A DNA stretch of 64,000 nt, taken from NCBI GenBank assembly GCA_900208305.1, contig OAPG01000003.1, positions 1 through 64,000 on the forward strand, given 5' to 3'. This document shows, piece after piece, positions 1 to 9,558 of the stretch. This DNA is from Melanopsichium pennsylvanicum. Its lineage: Eukaryota > Basidiomycota > Ustilaginomycetes > Ustilaginales. The notes beneath the pieces are model-generated. The model was not told the origin of the DNA, did no database searches, and saw only the letters and a list, made by a program, of their open reading frames with translations. How positions within the stretch are numbered: the stretch's first letter is position 1; every line of letters starts with the position of its first letter. A program made the translations under genes and the position numbers.

Positions 1-134
1 CCCTAACCCTAACCCTAACCCTAACCCTAACCCTAACCCTAACCCTAACCCTAACCCTAACCCTAACCCTAACCCTAACCCTAACCTAACCCTAACCCTA
101 ACCCTAACCCTAACCCTAACCCTAACCCTAACCC
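1..134. repeat. Telomeric repeat array (CCCTAA)n
   Basis: About 22 copies of CCCTAA read inwards from base 1, so the chromosome end carries TTAGGG repeats. One unit near 85-89 is a shortened CCTAA variant. The array passes straight into retrotransposon coding sequence at 134/135 with no other telomere-associated sequence between. The short length probably reflects assembly truncation (inference). Confidence 0.97.
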
Positions 135-1572
135 AGAGCTTCATCAGAAGCAACCTTTCGAAGTTAGACATGGCCTGTGGTATCGCGACGGTCGGCTAGT
201 GGTGCCGCAAGTCACATTACCAGGTACGAAAGGTCAACGCAACACTCGGAGTGCCGCCGAAGCCAAAGATCGCTCGCTCTCGGTGGAGCACCTGAGGTAC
301 ATGGTAATGTCCCAATGCCACGACGGCGCTACCGCTGGCCATGCAGGTCGAGACGCCACCCTCGAGCTCACAAGGCAGCATTATTGGTGGCCGAATATGG
401 CGGCATGGGTTGCTGACTATGTAGCAAGCTGCCCAGTGTGCGCTCGATATAAAGCACCGCAACACCGACCATATGGCCTTTTGCAGCCGCTGTCGACGCC
501 GTCAAGACCCTGGAATTCCATCTCGATGGATTTCATTGAAGGGTTACCTAAATCGGAGGGGTATGACTCGATCTTCGTAGTGGTCGACCGGTTGACCAAA
601 TATGCCATCTTAACCCCGACGTACAAGACAATAACGTCGGAGCAGACGGCAAAGATGCTCAAAGACCAAGTTATGTCCCGTTTCGGGGTACCGGAGCACA
701 TCGTCTCAGACCGCGGCCAACAATTCGTCTCGGCGGCATGGAAAGAGTTCACCGACAAGCTGGTCATCCACCACTCGCTCAGCACAGCCTACCACCCACA
801 GACGGACGGGCAAACGGAGCGAGTCAATCAAGTTGTTGAGCAGTACCTCCGTATGTACTGCAACTACGAGCAGGACAACTGGGTAACCTGGCTGCCGATG
901 GCCGAGTTCGTTTACAACGACACGGTCCACAGCAGCATAGGAGTCTCGCCTTTCTTTGCTTGCTACGGGTGGAATCCAAAGTCACACCCCGATCTCCCAG
1001 AACAAGTTGGTGTGCTCGACCCCAAGAGAAAAGAGTTTGCCACCCGAAGAAAAGAATTTACGGAGTATCTACAGGAGCAAATCAGGTACGCTCAAAGCCG
1101 AACCGTTGAGCAATATAACCGCAAACGGAAGGACATTGAGTTCAAAGTTGGAGACATGGTCTACGTCAACCGAAAGAACTGGAAGACAGCTCGACCCAGT
1201 CCCAAACTCGACACAAAGTTAGCAGGCCCGTTCCCCATCCTCGAACGAATCGGCAGAAGAGCATACCGGCTCCAACTCCCAACAAGTTTGCGCGTACACG
1301 ACGTTTTCCATGTCTCGATGCTCGAGCCTCAAAGGGCGAGCTCACTCCCACAGCGCTCCACACTCGAAGTCACGCCGCCCCTACCGGACGACACTCTAGA
1401 ATTTGAAGTAGAGGCTATTGTGGGAAAGCGAAAACAGGGTAGGCAAGTGCAGTACAAAGTCCAATGGAGGGGCTACCCCGAGGAGGCAGCCTCGTGGGAA
1501 CCGACAGACTGTCTCAACTGCCCAGACCTCATCCGGGAGTATGAGGAATCGGCAGGGGGACGGAGACACTAA
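134..1572 (+). pseudogene. 5'-truncated Ty3/gypsy chromovirus pol (integrase plus chromodomain), family A copy 1
   Basis: The reading frame is already open at 136, so this is the 3' part of a pol gene cut off by the telomere; no start codon applies. It holds the integrase HHCC zinc-binding region (H...H near 330-400, C-PVC near 430), then the catalytic core with the D,D,E residues (MDFIEG near 525, SDRG near 708, the E of GQTERVNQ near 820). A GPY/F-type module (LAGPFPILERIG) follows, then a C-terminal chromodomain with the aromatic KVQWRGYP and SWEP motifs ending near 1545. Stop is TAA at 1570-1572. Chromodomains target integration to modified chromatin in this clade. It matches family A copy 2 without indels over 134-1122. 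It keeps the chromodomain that copy 2 has lost. Confidence 0.93.
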
Positions 1573-2045
1573 GCCGAAGAGGATCTTGCGAGCCGCGATG
1601 CATGCCATCACAGGAGAGTAAGATGGTGAGAAGCTCGACAAGGACGAAGCTCGACAAGGACGATGTCGAGCGGCGAAGGTAGAAGGTTGCAGGAATCGAG
1701 ATCCGGACAATGACCCCAACTCAGGGAATTTCCACGAAATCCGCTGAGTACTGCAGAATTCAACGGATCTCAGAGAAAAAATTAAAAAAAAATTGCGGGG
1801 TAACGAGAACCTAAAAGTCACGAAATTCGCCGAGGAATGCATGATCCAAAGGATCTCAGGCCTTAATGGGCGACGCGAGTCGACAAGTATATTTCTCAGA
1901 GTTGTCGCACCTGTGGCACACCGGAAGTCACACAATCAAGCTCACACTGGGATTGGATGGGTAACGAGGCACTGTCATTGCAACAAGTCAACACAGCCAG
2001 CGGGCACAGACTATTCCGCAGACTCGGGGGCTGACGAAGGCCCAG
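1573..2045. other. Non-coding tail behind the family A integrase
   Basis: No credible gene. It probably contains the 3' untranslated part of family A copy 1. I could not match it to the family A LTR seen at 10966-11976, so the expected 3' LTR is missing or very diverged. It holds several copies of the short CGAAATTCGCCGAG / ACGGATCTCAG-type motif that recurs in family A, and an A-rich run near 1778-1792. Confidence 0.5.
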
Positions 2046-2476
2046 TGTTAGTGCCTACCAACCGGAGTCCAAAGAGGGGGTGCTCGGCACCCCTCCCGAT
2101 TGAGCGATCGTCGTGATCGGGCCCCAACCGACCCTCTCTGGACCCCTCGCAGCGGAGCGGTCGGCCTGACACGATCCTCCTACCGCCCAACCGCGGCTGG
2201 CCCCTCCGTACGTAGAATACGACCGTCGGCAACCTAACATTGTAACGCCGCGGTGGGAAGTGACCGATAGCTCCTGTACCTTACCACCCCGCCCCCCGCC
2301 TGACATGAGGTTGCCTCCGGACCTCGTCGCATGTATTACTTAGTTAGCTCTATAGCAACGCAGTAGTGTGCTCTGACCCCCGACCGCCTGTGTCGCCCCG
2401 CCTACGACCTCTCCGTACCCGTAGCCTCCATCCCGGCTGTAGCCGCCCGCGGTATCTAGACCCTACAGCCTTAACA
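2046..2476 (+). repeat. 5' LTR of family B
   Basis: 431 bp beginning TGTTAGTGCC and ending GCCTTAACA, so the ends form the TGTTA/TAACA inverted repeat of an LTR. The boundaries are fixed by the near-identical solo LTR at 14876-15307, which is flanked by a 5-bp target duplication. The self-priming match at 2326-2335 suggests that R starts near 2326, making about 280 nt of U3. No clear TATA box is seen. Confidence 0.92.
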
Positions 2477-2487
2477 TTACATGCGAC
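2477..2487 (+). promoter_or_regulatory. Putative self-priming primer-binding site of family B
   Basis: One nucleotide after the LTR, TACATGCGAC (2478-2487) is the exact reverse complement of GTCGCATGTA at 2326-2335 inside the LTR. In Tf1/sushi elements the 5' end of the mRNA folds back onto such a site and is cleaved to prime reverse transcription in place of a tRNA. The match is seen; the mechanism is inferred. Confidence 0.7.
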
Positions 2488-2515
2488 CTCTCCACGGGAC
2501 GACGTCGTAACCAAG

Positions 2516-3751
2516 ATGAGTACACGCTCCAACCGACGAAACCAAACGGACGCCTCCCCCCAAGCGGAGGGAGACGCTCCCACCATCTCCCCCAGCGGAG
2601 ACGAGCCCGCCAGCGTCGTTGCACCCTCGGGCGAACCGCCCGCCGCCCTGACCACCTTGGTCCAAGGGCAAGTGGATATCCTGGCGCTTCTGCGTGAAAC
2701 CTCTGAAAAACAGCGGCGCATTACCGCTCTGTTAGAGGCCGCCTTCTTCCCCAGGGAGGATCAACCTAGACCGGAGTCTTCCCAGCACTACCAAGGAGCA
2801 ACCGCTGCCCAGGTCCCCCCGCCAACCGTAGCCCCCGTTTATGTGGAGGCCGCGCCCCGCGAGCCAGAGATTCGACTCCAGGCTCCGGAATGGGACGGCA
2901 GCCAAGACAAACTGGAGGACTTCTTGGATCAATGCAAACTCAACTTCGAGGCTAATCCCTCCAAGTTTCCGACGGATGCCCGTCGCATCATGTTTGCCAT
3001 CGGCAACATGACGGGCAAACCACGAACCCGCATTCGCAATGTGCGACAACAGGAGGGGGAGGATCCGCCCTGGATGAGCTCCTGGAGGGCCTTTTGCGCC
3101 GACCTCCGTCGCGTCCATGGCGATCCCGACCCCAGCTACACCGCACGCCTCCAACTGAATGCCCTCCGCCAGAAGGGATCAGTATCGGAGCACGCGGCGG
3201 AGTTCATGTCGCTGACGGCCAAATCGCACCTGACCGACCAGCAGCAGGCGTTGATGCTGTTCGAACAAAGCCTCCGGCCGCGCCTACGGGAAAAGCTCAC
3301 CCACGTGCCGATGACCGACATCCGTGACTTCATCAACGCCGCCATTGTCACGGAGCGCCGGATGCAGGTGATACAGGAGGCCACGACAAGACCCGCGGAG
3401 TCACAGCTGCGACACCGACCGCCCCTCCCAGCCGTGACGGCCAAACGAGAGCCCCCGGAGGGACCCCGCAAAATGGAACGACCTCCACTACCGGCCAAGG
3501 ACCCTACGCGTGATGCGGCGGAACGCCTCCGCCAGCACCGACGGACCAACGGGCAGTGCTTCGGCTGCGGTGGCAGCGACCATTTGGCCCGTGACTGCCC
3601 GAAGGCGCCCCAAACACAAACTCTCCGGGCACATGCTATTTCATTCGACAACGATTCCGGGACTATACTCGTCAACCCCATGGATGACGGGTCAGCCTCC
3701 AACCCCAACAGTGACCTATCGGATTCGGAGGATCCCCCGGAGGGAAACTAA
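2516..3751 (+). CDS. gag: Gag of family B retrotransposon
   Basis: ATG at 2516 is the first ATG after the LTR and primer-binding site and gives a 411-residue protein. A low-complexity, Pro/Glu-rich N-terminus is followed by a capsid-like helical region (about residues 120-280), then one CCHC zinc knuckle, CFGCGGSDHLARDC, near residue 350. It would form the cytoplasmic virus-like particle and package the element RNA. The gene ends GGA-AAC-TAA, where the GGGAAAC heptamer directly before the stop lets some ribosomes slip by -1 into pol. The frame has no internal stop, so this is one of the better preserved parts of the element. Confidence 0.9.
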   Translation: MSTRSNRRNQTDASPQAEGDAPTISPSGDEPASVVAPSGEPPAALTTLVQGQVDILALLRETSEKQRRITALLEAAFFPREDQPRPESSQHYQGATAAQVPPPTVAPVYVEAAPREPEIRLQAPEWDGSQDKLEDFLDQCKLNFEANPSKFPTDARRIMFAIGNMTGKPRTRIRNVRQQEGEDPPWMSSWRAFCADLRRVHGDPDPSYTARLQLNALRQKGSVSEHAAEFMSLTAKSHLTDQQQALMLFEQSLRPRLREKLTHVPMTDIRDFINAAIVTERRMQVIQEATTRPAESQLRHRPPLPAVTAKREPPEGPRKMERPPLPAKDPTRDAAERLRQHRRTNGQCFGCGGSDHLARDCPKAPQTQTLRAHAISFDNDSGTILVNPMDDGSASNPNSDLSDSEDPPEGN

Positions 3752-3786
3752 GGGTCGATGGGTTCTTTCGGTCCGAACCCATCGAC
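3742..3786 (+). promoter_or_regulatory. Programmed -1 ribosomal frameshift signal (GGGAAAC plus hairpin)
   Basis: GGGAAAC at 3742-3748 is read G-GGA-AAC in the gag frame and is followed at once by the gag stop TAA. After a 5-nt spacer comes GTCGATGGGTTC (3754-3765), a 9-nt loop, and its perfect complement GAACCCATCGAC (3775-3786). Slipping by -1 gives GGG-AAA-CTA, exactly the pol frame, which has been open since 3715. Slippery heptamer, short spacer and stable stem are the three parts of a textbook signal. Confidence 0.85.
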
Positions 3787-6297
3787 AACCTAAGCCAGCT
3801 CCGGGTGCTCGCCGCAGCATTCTGGGCAGCCCACCGGACCGACACTCCCGTCGTGGAGCAAGAGGGATCCGTTCTCCGGATCCATCGCCACCCTACCTTA
3901 CCAACCTACGAATGCTTGGTAAGCGTCGGCGACACGCAAGGCCTCGCCTTGCTCGATACCGGCGCCACCGCCTCTTTCATTACTCCCGAAATGGTCGCAA
4001 CGGCCAACATTCCTACCCACTCCCTCCGTAAATCCGTCCACGCCACATTCCTCCAGGGCATGTCGGCCGCCATCAGTCGCCACGCGGCGGTGGATATCAT
4101 CATCAACAACCACTGCATCACCTCACGCCACCGACTCTTCATCACCCCCATGACCTCCCACGACGTGCTGTTGGGAATGGATTGGATCGAGGCCGCCAGG
4201 CCGGAGCCAAACTATACCCTCCGTACGTGGGACCTCCGGGTCCCCCACACCGTCACGGTGCCCTCCAACCCCAAAATCGAAAAGAACGAACTCCACAACT
4301 TGGTCGGCCGGCGACAGCTGGTCTCCACTGAGGAGGACCTGCTGGTCCTCCCAGAACCGGTGGAGGAGCTACTGCCCCTCCAAACTTCCGCGACCGACAT
4401 CGCCGTCCTACCGCCAGAGTACCGCGAGTACGCCGACGTCTTCGACGCCAAGAGGGCCGACCAATTGCCTCCCCACCGCCCACACGACCACGAGATCAAC
4501 CTGGAGGCTGGCAAAACCCCTCCCTACGGCGCACTCTACTCCCTGTTGCACCGCGAACAAGAGGAGCTCCGGAACTACCTCCGGAAGATGCAGGCCATTG
4601 GCTTCATCCGACCGTCGAGTAGCCAAGCTGCCGCGCCCCTCCTTTTTGTACCAAAGAAGGACGGTCACCTCCGGCCGTGTGTGGACTACCGCGCCCTCAA
4701 CGCCATCACCGTCAAGGATCGCTACCCGATCCCCCTCATCTCCGAACACCTTGATCGGCTGGCGACGGCCAAGATCTTCACTAAATTCGACCTGAAGGGT
4801 GCCTACAACCTCCTCCGGATCGCCCCCGGCCATGAATGGAAGACCGCATTCCGCACGCGCTACGGCAGCTACGAATACCTTGTCATGCCGTTCGGCCTCT
4901 GCAACGCTCCGGCGACCTTCCAACGGCTCATGAACCACGTGCTGTTGGATCTCTTAGACGTGTCCGTCATCGTATATCTGGACGACATCCTAGTCTTCTC
5001 CGACAACGAGGCCGACCACCACCACCACGTCTGCCAAGTGTTGGATCGATTACGGAAGCATCAGCTGTATTGCGCTCCGGACAAATGCGAATTCCACACC
5101 GCCTCCGTCGAGTTCCTCGGCTACCTTGTCAGCCCCGACGGCCTCTCCATGGACCCAACCAAGGTCAGTACAGTCTTGGAGTGGCCGCCACCACAGTCGA
5201 TCCGACAGATCCAAGTCTTCCTCGGATTCGCCAACTTCTACCGTCGCTTCATCCGCCACTATTCTTGTGTAGCGGCCCCCCTCACCGACCTCCTGAAAGG
5301 AGGAGCCTCCGGAAAGGTAGATCTGCCCCCGGAAGCAACGGCAGCCTTCAACCGGCTGAAAGAAGCGTTCACCTCTGCCCCTATCCTCCGGCACTTCTCT
5401 CCAACGCTCTACACCGTCGTCGAAACAGACGCGAGCGATGCTGTGGTAGCCGCCGTGCTGTCGCAGTGGCACCCACAGCCGGGCGCCGACGCGAGCGCCG
5501 AGCCCAACAGCCGCTCGCATACCCTCCATCCTGTGGCATACTGGTCGCAAAAAATGATCCCGGCGGAGCGTAACTACGAAATCCACGACAAGGAACTCCT
5601 GGCTATCGTAGACGCCTGCGGCGCTTGGAGACACTACCTCCATGGCCTCACCCGACCGTTCCTCATTTACACCGACCACCAGGCGCTCCAGTATTTTCAG
5701 ACAAAGCGACAACTCAACCGTCGCCAAGCCCGCTGGCAAGCCGACCTGGCTGAGTTCGACTTCGTCCTCCACTACCGTCCGGGTAAGGAGGCCGTCCGCC
5801 CCGACGCTCTGAGTCGCCGGCACGACTTGTTCCCCAACGGACCGTCGCGCCCAGACCCCGCCAACCAAGCCACTCTCCTCCCTGCAAACTTGTTTGCAAG
5901 GGCAGCCGGCGTACACTCCTCGGACCCCCTGCCTACGGAGTGGATCGAAACCCTCCAGAAAGCGGCCAACCTCCCCCCAAACGTTGCCGTCCGCGATGGT
6001 GTCCCGTACACCACAGAGGGTCACGTCTACCTGCCACCCCAATTACGGGACAAGGCACTCCACCTACTGCACGACCACCCTACGGCGGGACATCCTGGCC
6101 GCAAGACGACCATCCATCTCATGCGTCAACGTTTTTACTGGCCAACCATGGTGCAGGACACCAACAGCTATGTCGCCTCTTGCGCAGCCTGCCGAAGGGC
6201 AAAACACCCCCGTCACAAACCCCACGGCTACCTTCTCCCGTCGGCGGTTATATTGCTCAACGGTTCGGCTTTGAGCGTACCTGATTTGCTCCTGTAG
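3748..6297 (+). pseudogene. pol: Pol of family B (protease, RT, RNase H, partial integrase), 3'-truncated
   Basis: There is no start codon of its own: the frame is entered by -1 frameshifting from gag. In order: aspartic protease (ALLDTGATASFI near 3950); reverse transcriptase with FDLKGAYNLL and the catalytic VIVYLDDILVFS near 4965; RNase H with ETDASDAVVA near 5420, HDKELLAIVDA and YTDHQALQYF; then the integrase HHCC zinc region (HPTAGHPGR near 6080 to CAACRRAKHP near 6200). True element sequence stops at about 6243. The last 17 or so codons to the TAG at 6295-6297 are read from antisense family A DNA, giving a meaningless tail. The integrase DDE core is missing. Confidence 0.92.
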
Positions 6298-9183
6298 ATA
6301 CTCCGTAAATTCTTTTCTTCGGGTGGCAAACTCTTTTCTCTTGGGGTCAAGCACACCAACTTGTTCTGGGAGATCGGGGTGTGACTTTGGATTCCACCCG
6401 TAGCAAGCAAAGAAAGGCGAGACTCCTATGCTGCTGTGGACCGTGTTGTTGTAAACGAACTCGGCCATTGGCAGCCAGGTTACCCAGTTGTTTTGCTCGT
6501 AGTTGCAGTACATACGGAGGTACTGCTCGACAACTTGATTGACTCGCTCCGTTTGCCCATCCGTCTGTGGGTGGTAGGCTGTGCTGAGCGAGTGGTGGAT
6601 GACCAGCTTGTCGGTGAACTCTTTCCATGCCGCCGAGACGAATTGTCGGCCGCGGTCTGAGACAATGTGCTCCGGTACCCTGAAACAGGACATAACTTGG
6701 TCTTTGAGCATCTTTGCCGTCTGCTCCGACGTTATTGTCTTGTACGTCGGGGTTAAGATGGCATATTTGGTCAACCGGTCGACCACCACAAAGATCAAGT
6801 CATACCCCTCCGATTTAGGTAACCCTTCAATGAAATCCATCGAGATGGAATTCCAGGGTCTTGACGGCGTCGACAGCGGTTGCAAAAGGCCATATGGTCG
6901 GTGTCGCGGTGCTTTATATCGAGCGCACACTGGGCAGCTTGCTACATAGTCAGCAACCCATGCCGCCATATTCGGCCACCAATAATGCCGCCTTGTGAGC
7001 TCGAGGGTGGCGTCTCGACCAGCATGGCCTGCGGTAGCGCCGTCATGGCATTGGGACATTACCATGTACCTCAGGTGCTCCACCGAGAGCGAGCGATCTT
7101 TTGCCTCGGCGGCACTCCGAGTGTTGCGTTGACCTTTCTTACCTGGTAATGTGACTCGCGGCACCACTAGCCGACCGTCGCGATACCACAGGCCATGTCT
7201 AACTTCGAAAGGTTGCTTCTGATGAAGCTCTGCGAGCTTGGCATCGAGCGGCTGGAAAGTCTTTACGAGTTGGACCAGCCCTCCCTCCGCGATATCGGAC
7301 ATCGTTGGCTTTAGCATATTTATTTGAGATTCGGCGAGTTGCTCCTTCTTGGCAAATTTCGGTGAAATCCGCCAAGTTGAGTCCACTCGGCGGTTTTCGA
7401 AATCCTCGGCAAATACTCGTGCCGGTAACAGCTGTCGGACGTTGTGTAGGTCTTCTTCTGCGGTCGGCTGCATATCACTTCGTCGTGTCAACGCATCTGG
7501 CTCTCCCGCTTTATCTCCCGGTCTGTATTGGAGTACAAAGTCGAAGTCAGCGAGTAACACTGACCATCGAGCCTGCCGACCTGTGATCTTCCGCTGAGAC
7601 TTGAAGTATTTAAGCGCCTCGTGATCAGTGAGAATAATGAGCTGACTAGGTAGTCCTGCAAGCATGTGCCGCCAGTGGTTGAGACAGACGACAACAGCGA
7701 GGAGTTCCTTGTCATGGATCTCGTAGTTCTTCTCCGCCGATGCCATCTTGCGCGAGTAGAATGCTATTGGGTGCCATCGTCCGTCGTGCTCTTGTTTAAG
7801 TACTCCAGCGAGAGCGAAGTCGCTTGCGTCCGTTTCCAACCGGGTAGGACGATGGTAATCGAAGTGTTTGAGAACCCCAGCGGTGGTGAACATTTCCACC
7901 AGCTTGTGGAAAGCAGCGCGAGCGTCGTCAGGGAGGTCGAACTTCTTGAATCGCTCTGTGGGCTTAACGAGGGAAGTGAGCGGTCTTGCTATACGTGCAA
8001 AGTGAGAGATGAATCTGCGATAGAAGTTGGCGAACCCAAGGAAGCGTTGGATGTCGTGTATAGACTCCGGCATCGGCCATTCCTTGATAGTCTTGATCTT
8101 GTCGGGGTCCATCTCGATACCTGACGGCTTGATAATGTAGCCGAGGAACTCAACAGTATCGGTATGGAACACGCACTTTGAGAGTTTGGCGAATAACCGC
8201 CATACCTTGAGCCTACTGAGCACCGTCCTGACGTGCTCGATGTGTTCCTTCTCGTTGTCGCTGAAGATCAGGAAGTCGTCAAGGTATACTACCACGTATA
8301 CGCCAATGATGTCGCGGTAGATGGTGTTGATGAGCGATTGGAAGTGCGCGGGCGCATTTGCCAATCCGAATGGCATGACCAGATACTCATACAGTCCAAG
8401 TTGAGTTCCAAACGCGGTTTTCCATTCGTCCCCGTCGGCAATCCTAACCAAGTTGTAAGCTGCCTTTAGGTCCAGCTTGGTATAGATCTTCGCTTTTCGT
8501 AGGAGGAACAGCTGCTCCTTGATTAAAGGCAGTGGAGCTCGGTTCTTGACCGTGACCTTGTTGAGACCGCAGTAGTCTACGCAGAGTCGCAGGCCGCCGT
8601 CCTTCTTAGGCACGAAAAGGACGGGTGATCGCGCCGGGCTCTTTGAGGGCCAAATGAATCCTTTCTCGAGATTCTCTTCGAGATACTTCCTCAGCTCGGC
8701 CATCTCCTTAGGGCCCTTGAGATATAGCGGACCTTGAGGTGGCGTCGAACTGGGTAGTAGCTCGATGTGCAAGTCGTGCTTTGTGTGAGGGGGAAGCTTG
8801 TCCGCTTCGACCTCGTCAAATACATCCTTGAGGGGGTAGTACGGGGCTGGGATGTCGACGGCAGTGGGAGGCTCTTCTAGTGTCGTTTCCATCTCCATGC
8901 CTTTGTCGCCTCCCGTGGGAACAAAGCCAAACGACGGGAGCGACGTCGGAGGAGCGCTGATTAGCATGACCCCTATGGGGCCATCCCGCAGTGCCGCCTG
9001 AACGAGCTCGTTGGCGTTGACGAACTCGTAGCCATGTACTACTAAGTTTGCTTGAGATTCGGCAGATCGGCCGGTCTCGGCGGATTTCGGTGAAATCCCT
9101 TGAACGACCGCGTCTGACCGGATCTCGTTGGGTTTTCCGAAATCGAGCTGTCCAGTATCCCAATGGACCCTTGGCTGTAGGCG
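6244..9183 (-). pseudogene. pol: Pol of family A (RT, RNase H, integrase), 3'-truncated
   Basis: The frame is open from just after the TGA at 9184-9186 and continues the protease frame. Seen in order: RT with KDGGLRLCVDY, KLDLKAAYNLVRI and catalytic VVVYLDDFLIFS (near 8290); RNase H with ETDASDFALAGVL (near 7830), HDKELLAVVV and LTDHEALKYF; integrase HHCC region (near 6930-7060) and core with MDFIEG, SDRG and the E of GQTERVNQ (D,D,E). Homology stops at 6244. The open frame then runs about 60 codons into antisense family B DNA before a stop near 6064, an artefact of the junction. The true protein would continue into GPY/F and chromodomain modules, as in copy 1. Confidence 0.92.
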
Positions 9184-9558
9184 TCATAGTTCATCGTACC
9201 CCAGGATGAAATCGTAGTCGCTAGCGTCAGCGACGGCGACCTTGAGCATCCCTAGGTGTTGTCCTCCTATGACTACGTCGACGTCAGCAGCGCTCGTGAT
9301 CGTGAGGGAATGTCCGGTCACTCCGTGTACGGTTCTGTTTTTTATGGGTTTTGTGGTTATCGAGTACTTGCAAACAAACGGAGCTGAAACTATAGACAAT
9401 GCAGCGCCGGTGTCGGCAAGAATGCTAGCAGGATGGTGGTTGACCGTACCTGCTAGCTCGAGTACTGAGGCACCGGAAGCTGCAGAGAAACATAATGAAC
9501 AATCTTGACATATACAAGGTGATGGCGAAGGCGGTCTTAGAGCGATGCATGCCATCAT
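9184..9558 (-). CDS. Aspartic protease of family A retrotransposon
   Basis: 124 residues with the retroviral-type active-site motif ILADTGAALSIV and a C-terminal FILGYDEL, the usual end of a Ty3/gypsy protease. It processes the Gag-Pol precursors. The first ATG overlaps the gag stop as ATGA (9558-9555), in the -1 frame relative to gag, which suggests stop-restart coupling, though -1 frameshifting is not excluded. Its TGA stop (9186-9184) is followed without a frame change by the RT frame, so protease and RT were probably one protein. CGA to TGA, a CpG transition, would explain the stop; read-through is the alternative. Confidence 0.82.
   Translation of the reverse strand: MMACIALRPPSPSPCICQDCSLCFSAASGASVLELAGTVNHHPASILADTGAALSIVSAPFVCKYSITTKPIKNRTVHGVTGHSLTITSAADVDVVIGGQHLGMLKVAVADASDYDFILGYDEL

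Larger units (their letters stand above)
2046..6243 (+). mobile_element. Ty3/gypsy retrotransposon, family B (3'-truncated)
   Basis: Starts with a 431-bp 5' LTR (2046-2476), then a 1-nt spacer and a putative self-priming primer-binding site, gag (2516-3751), a -1 frameshift signal and pol (protease, RT, RNase H, integrase zinc region). Domain order protease-RT-RNaseH-integrase is that of Ty3/gypsy. The element stops inside integrase, just after the HHCC zinc region, where it is joined to family A sequence in opposite orientation at about 6243/6244. The integrase core, any chromodomain and the 3' LTR are gone, so it cannot be autonomous. A solo LTR of the same family lies at 14876-15307. Confidence 0.93.

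Noticed and set aside
1573..2045. 3' LTR of family A copy 1
   Set aside because: I could not align it with the 1-kb family A LTR apart from short shared motifs.
5050..6042. 330-codon antisense open frame opposite family B RT/RNase H
   Set aside because: It mirrors a well-supported coding region in GC-rich DNA and has no domain of its own.
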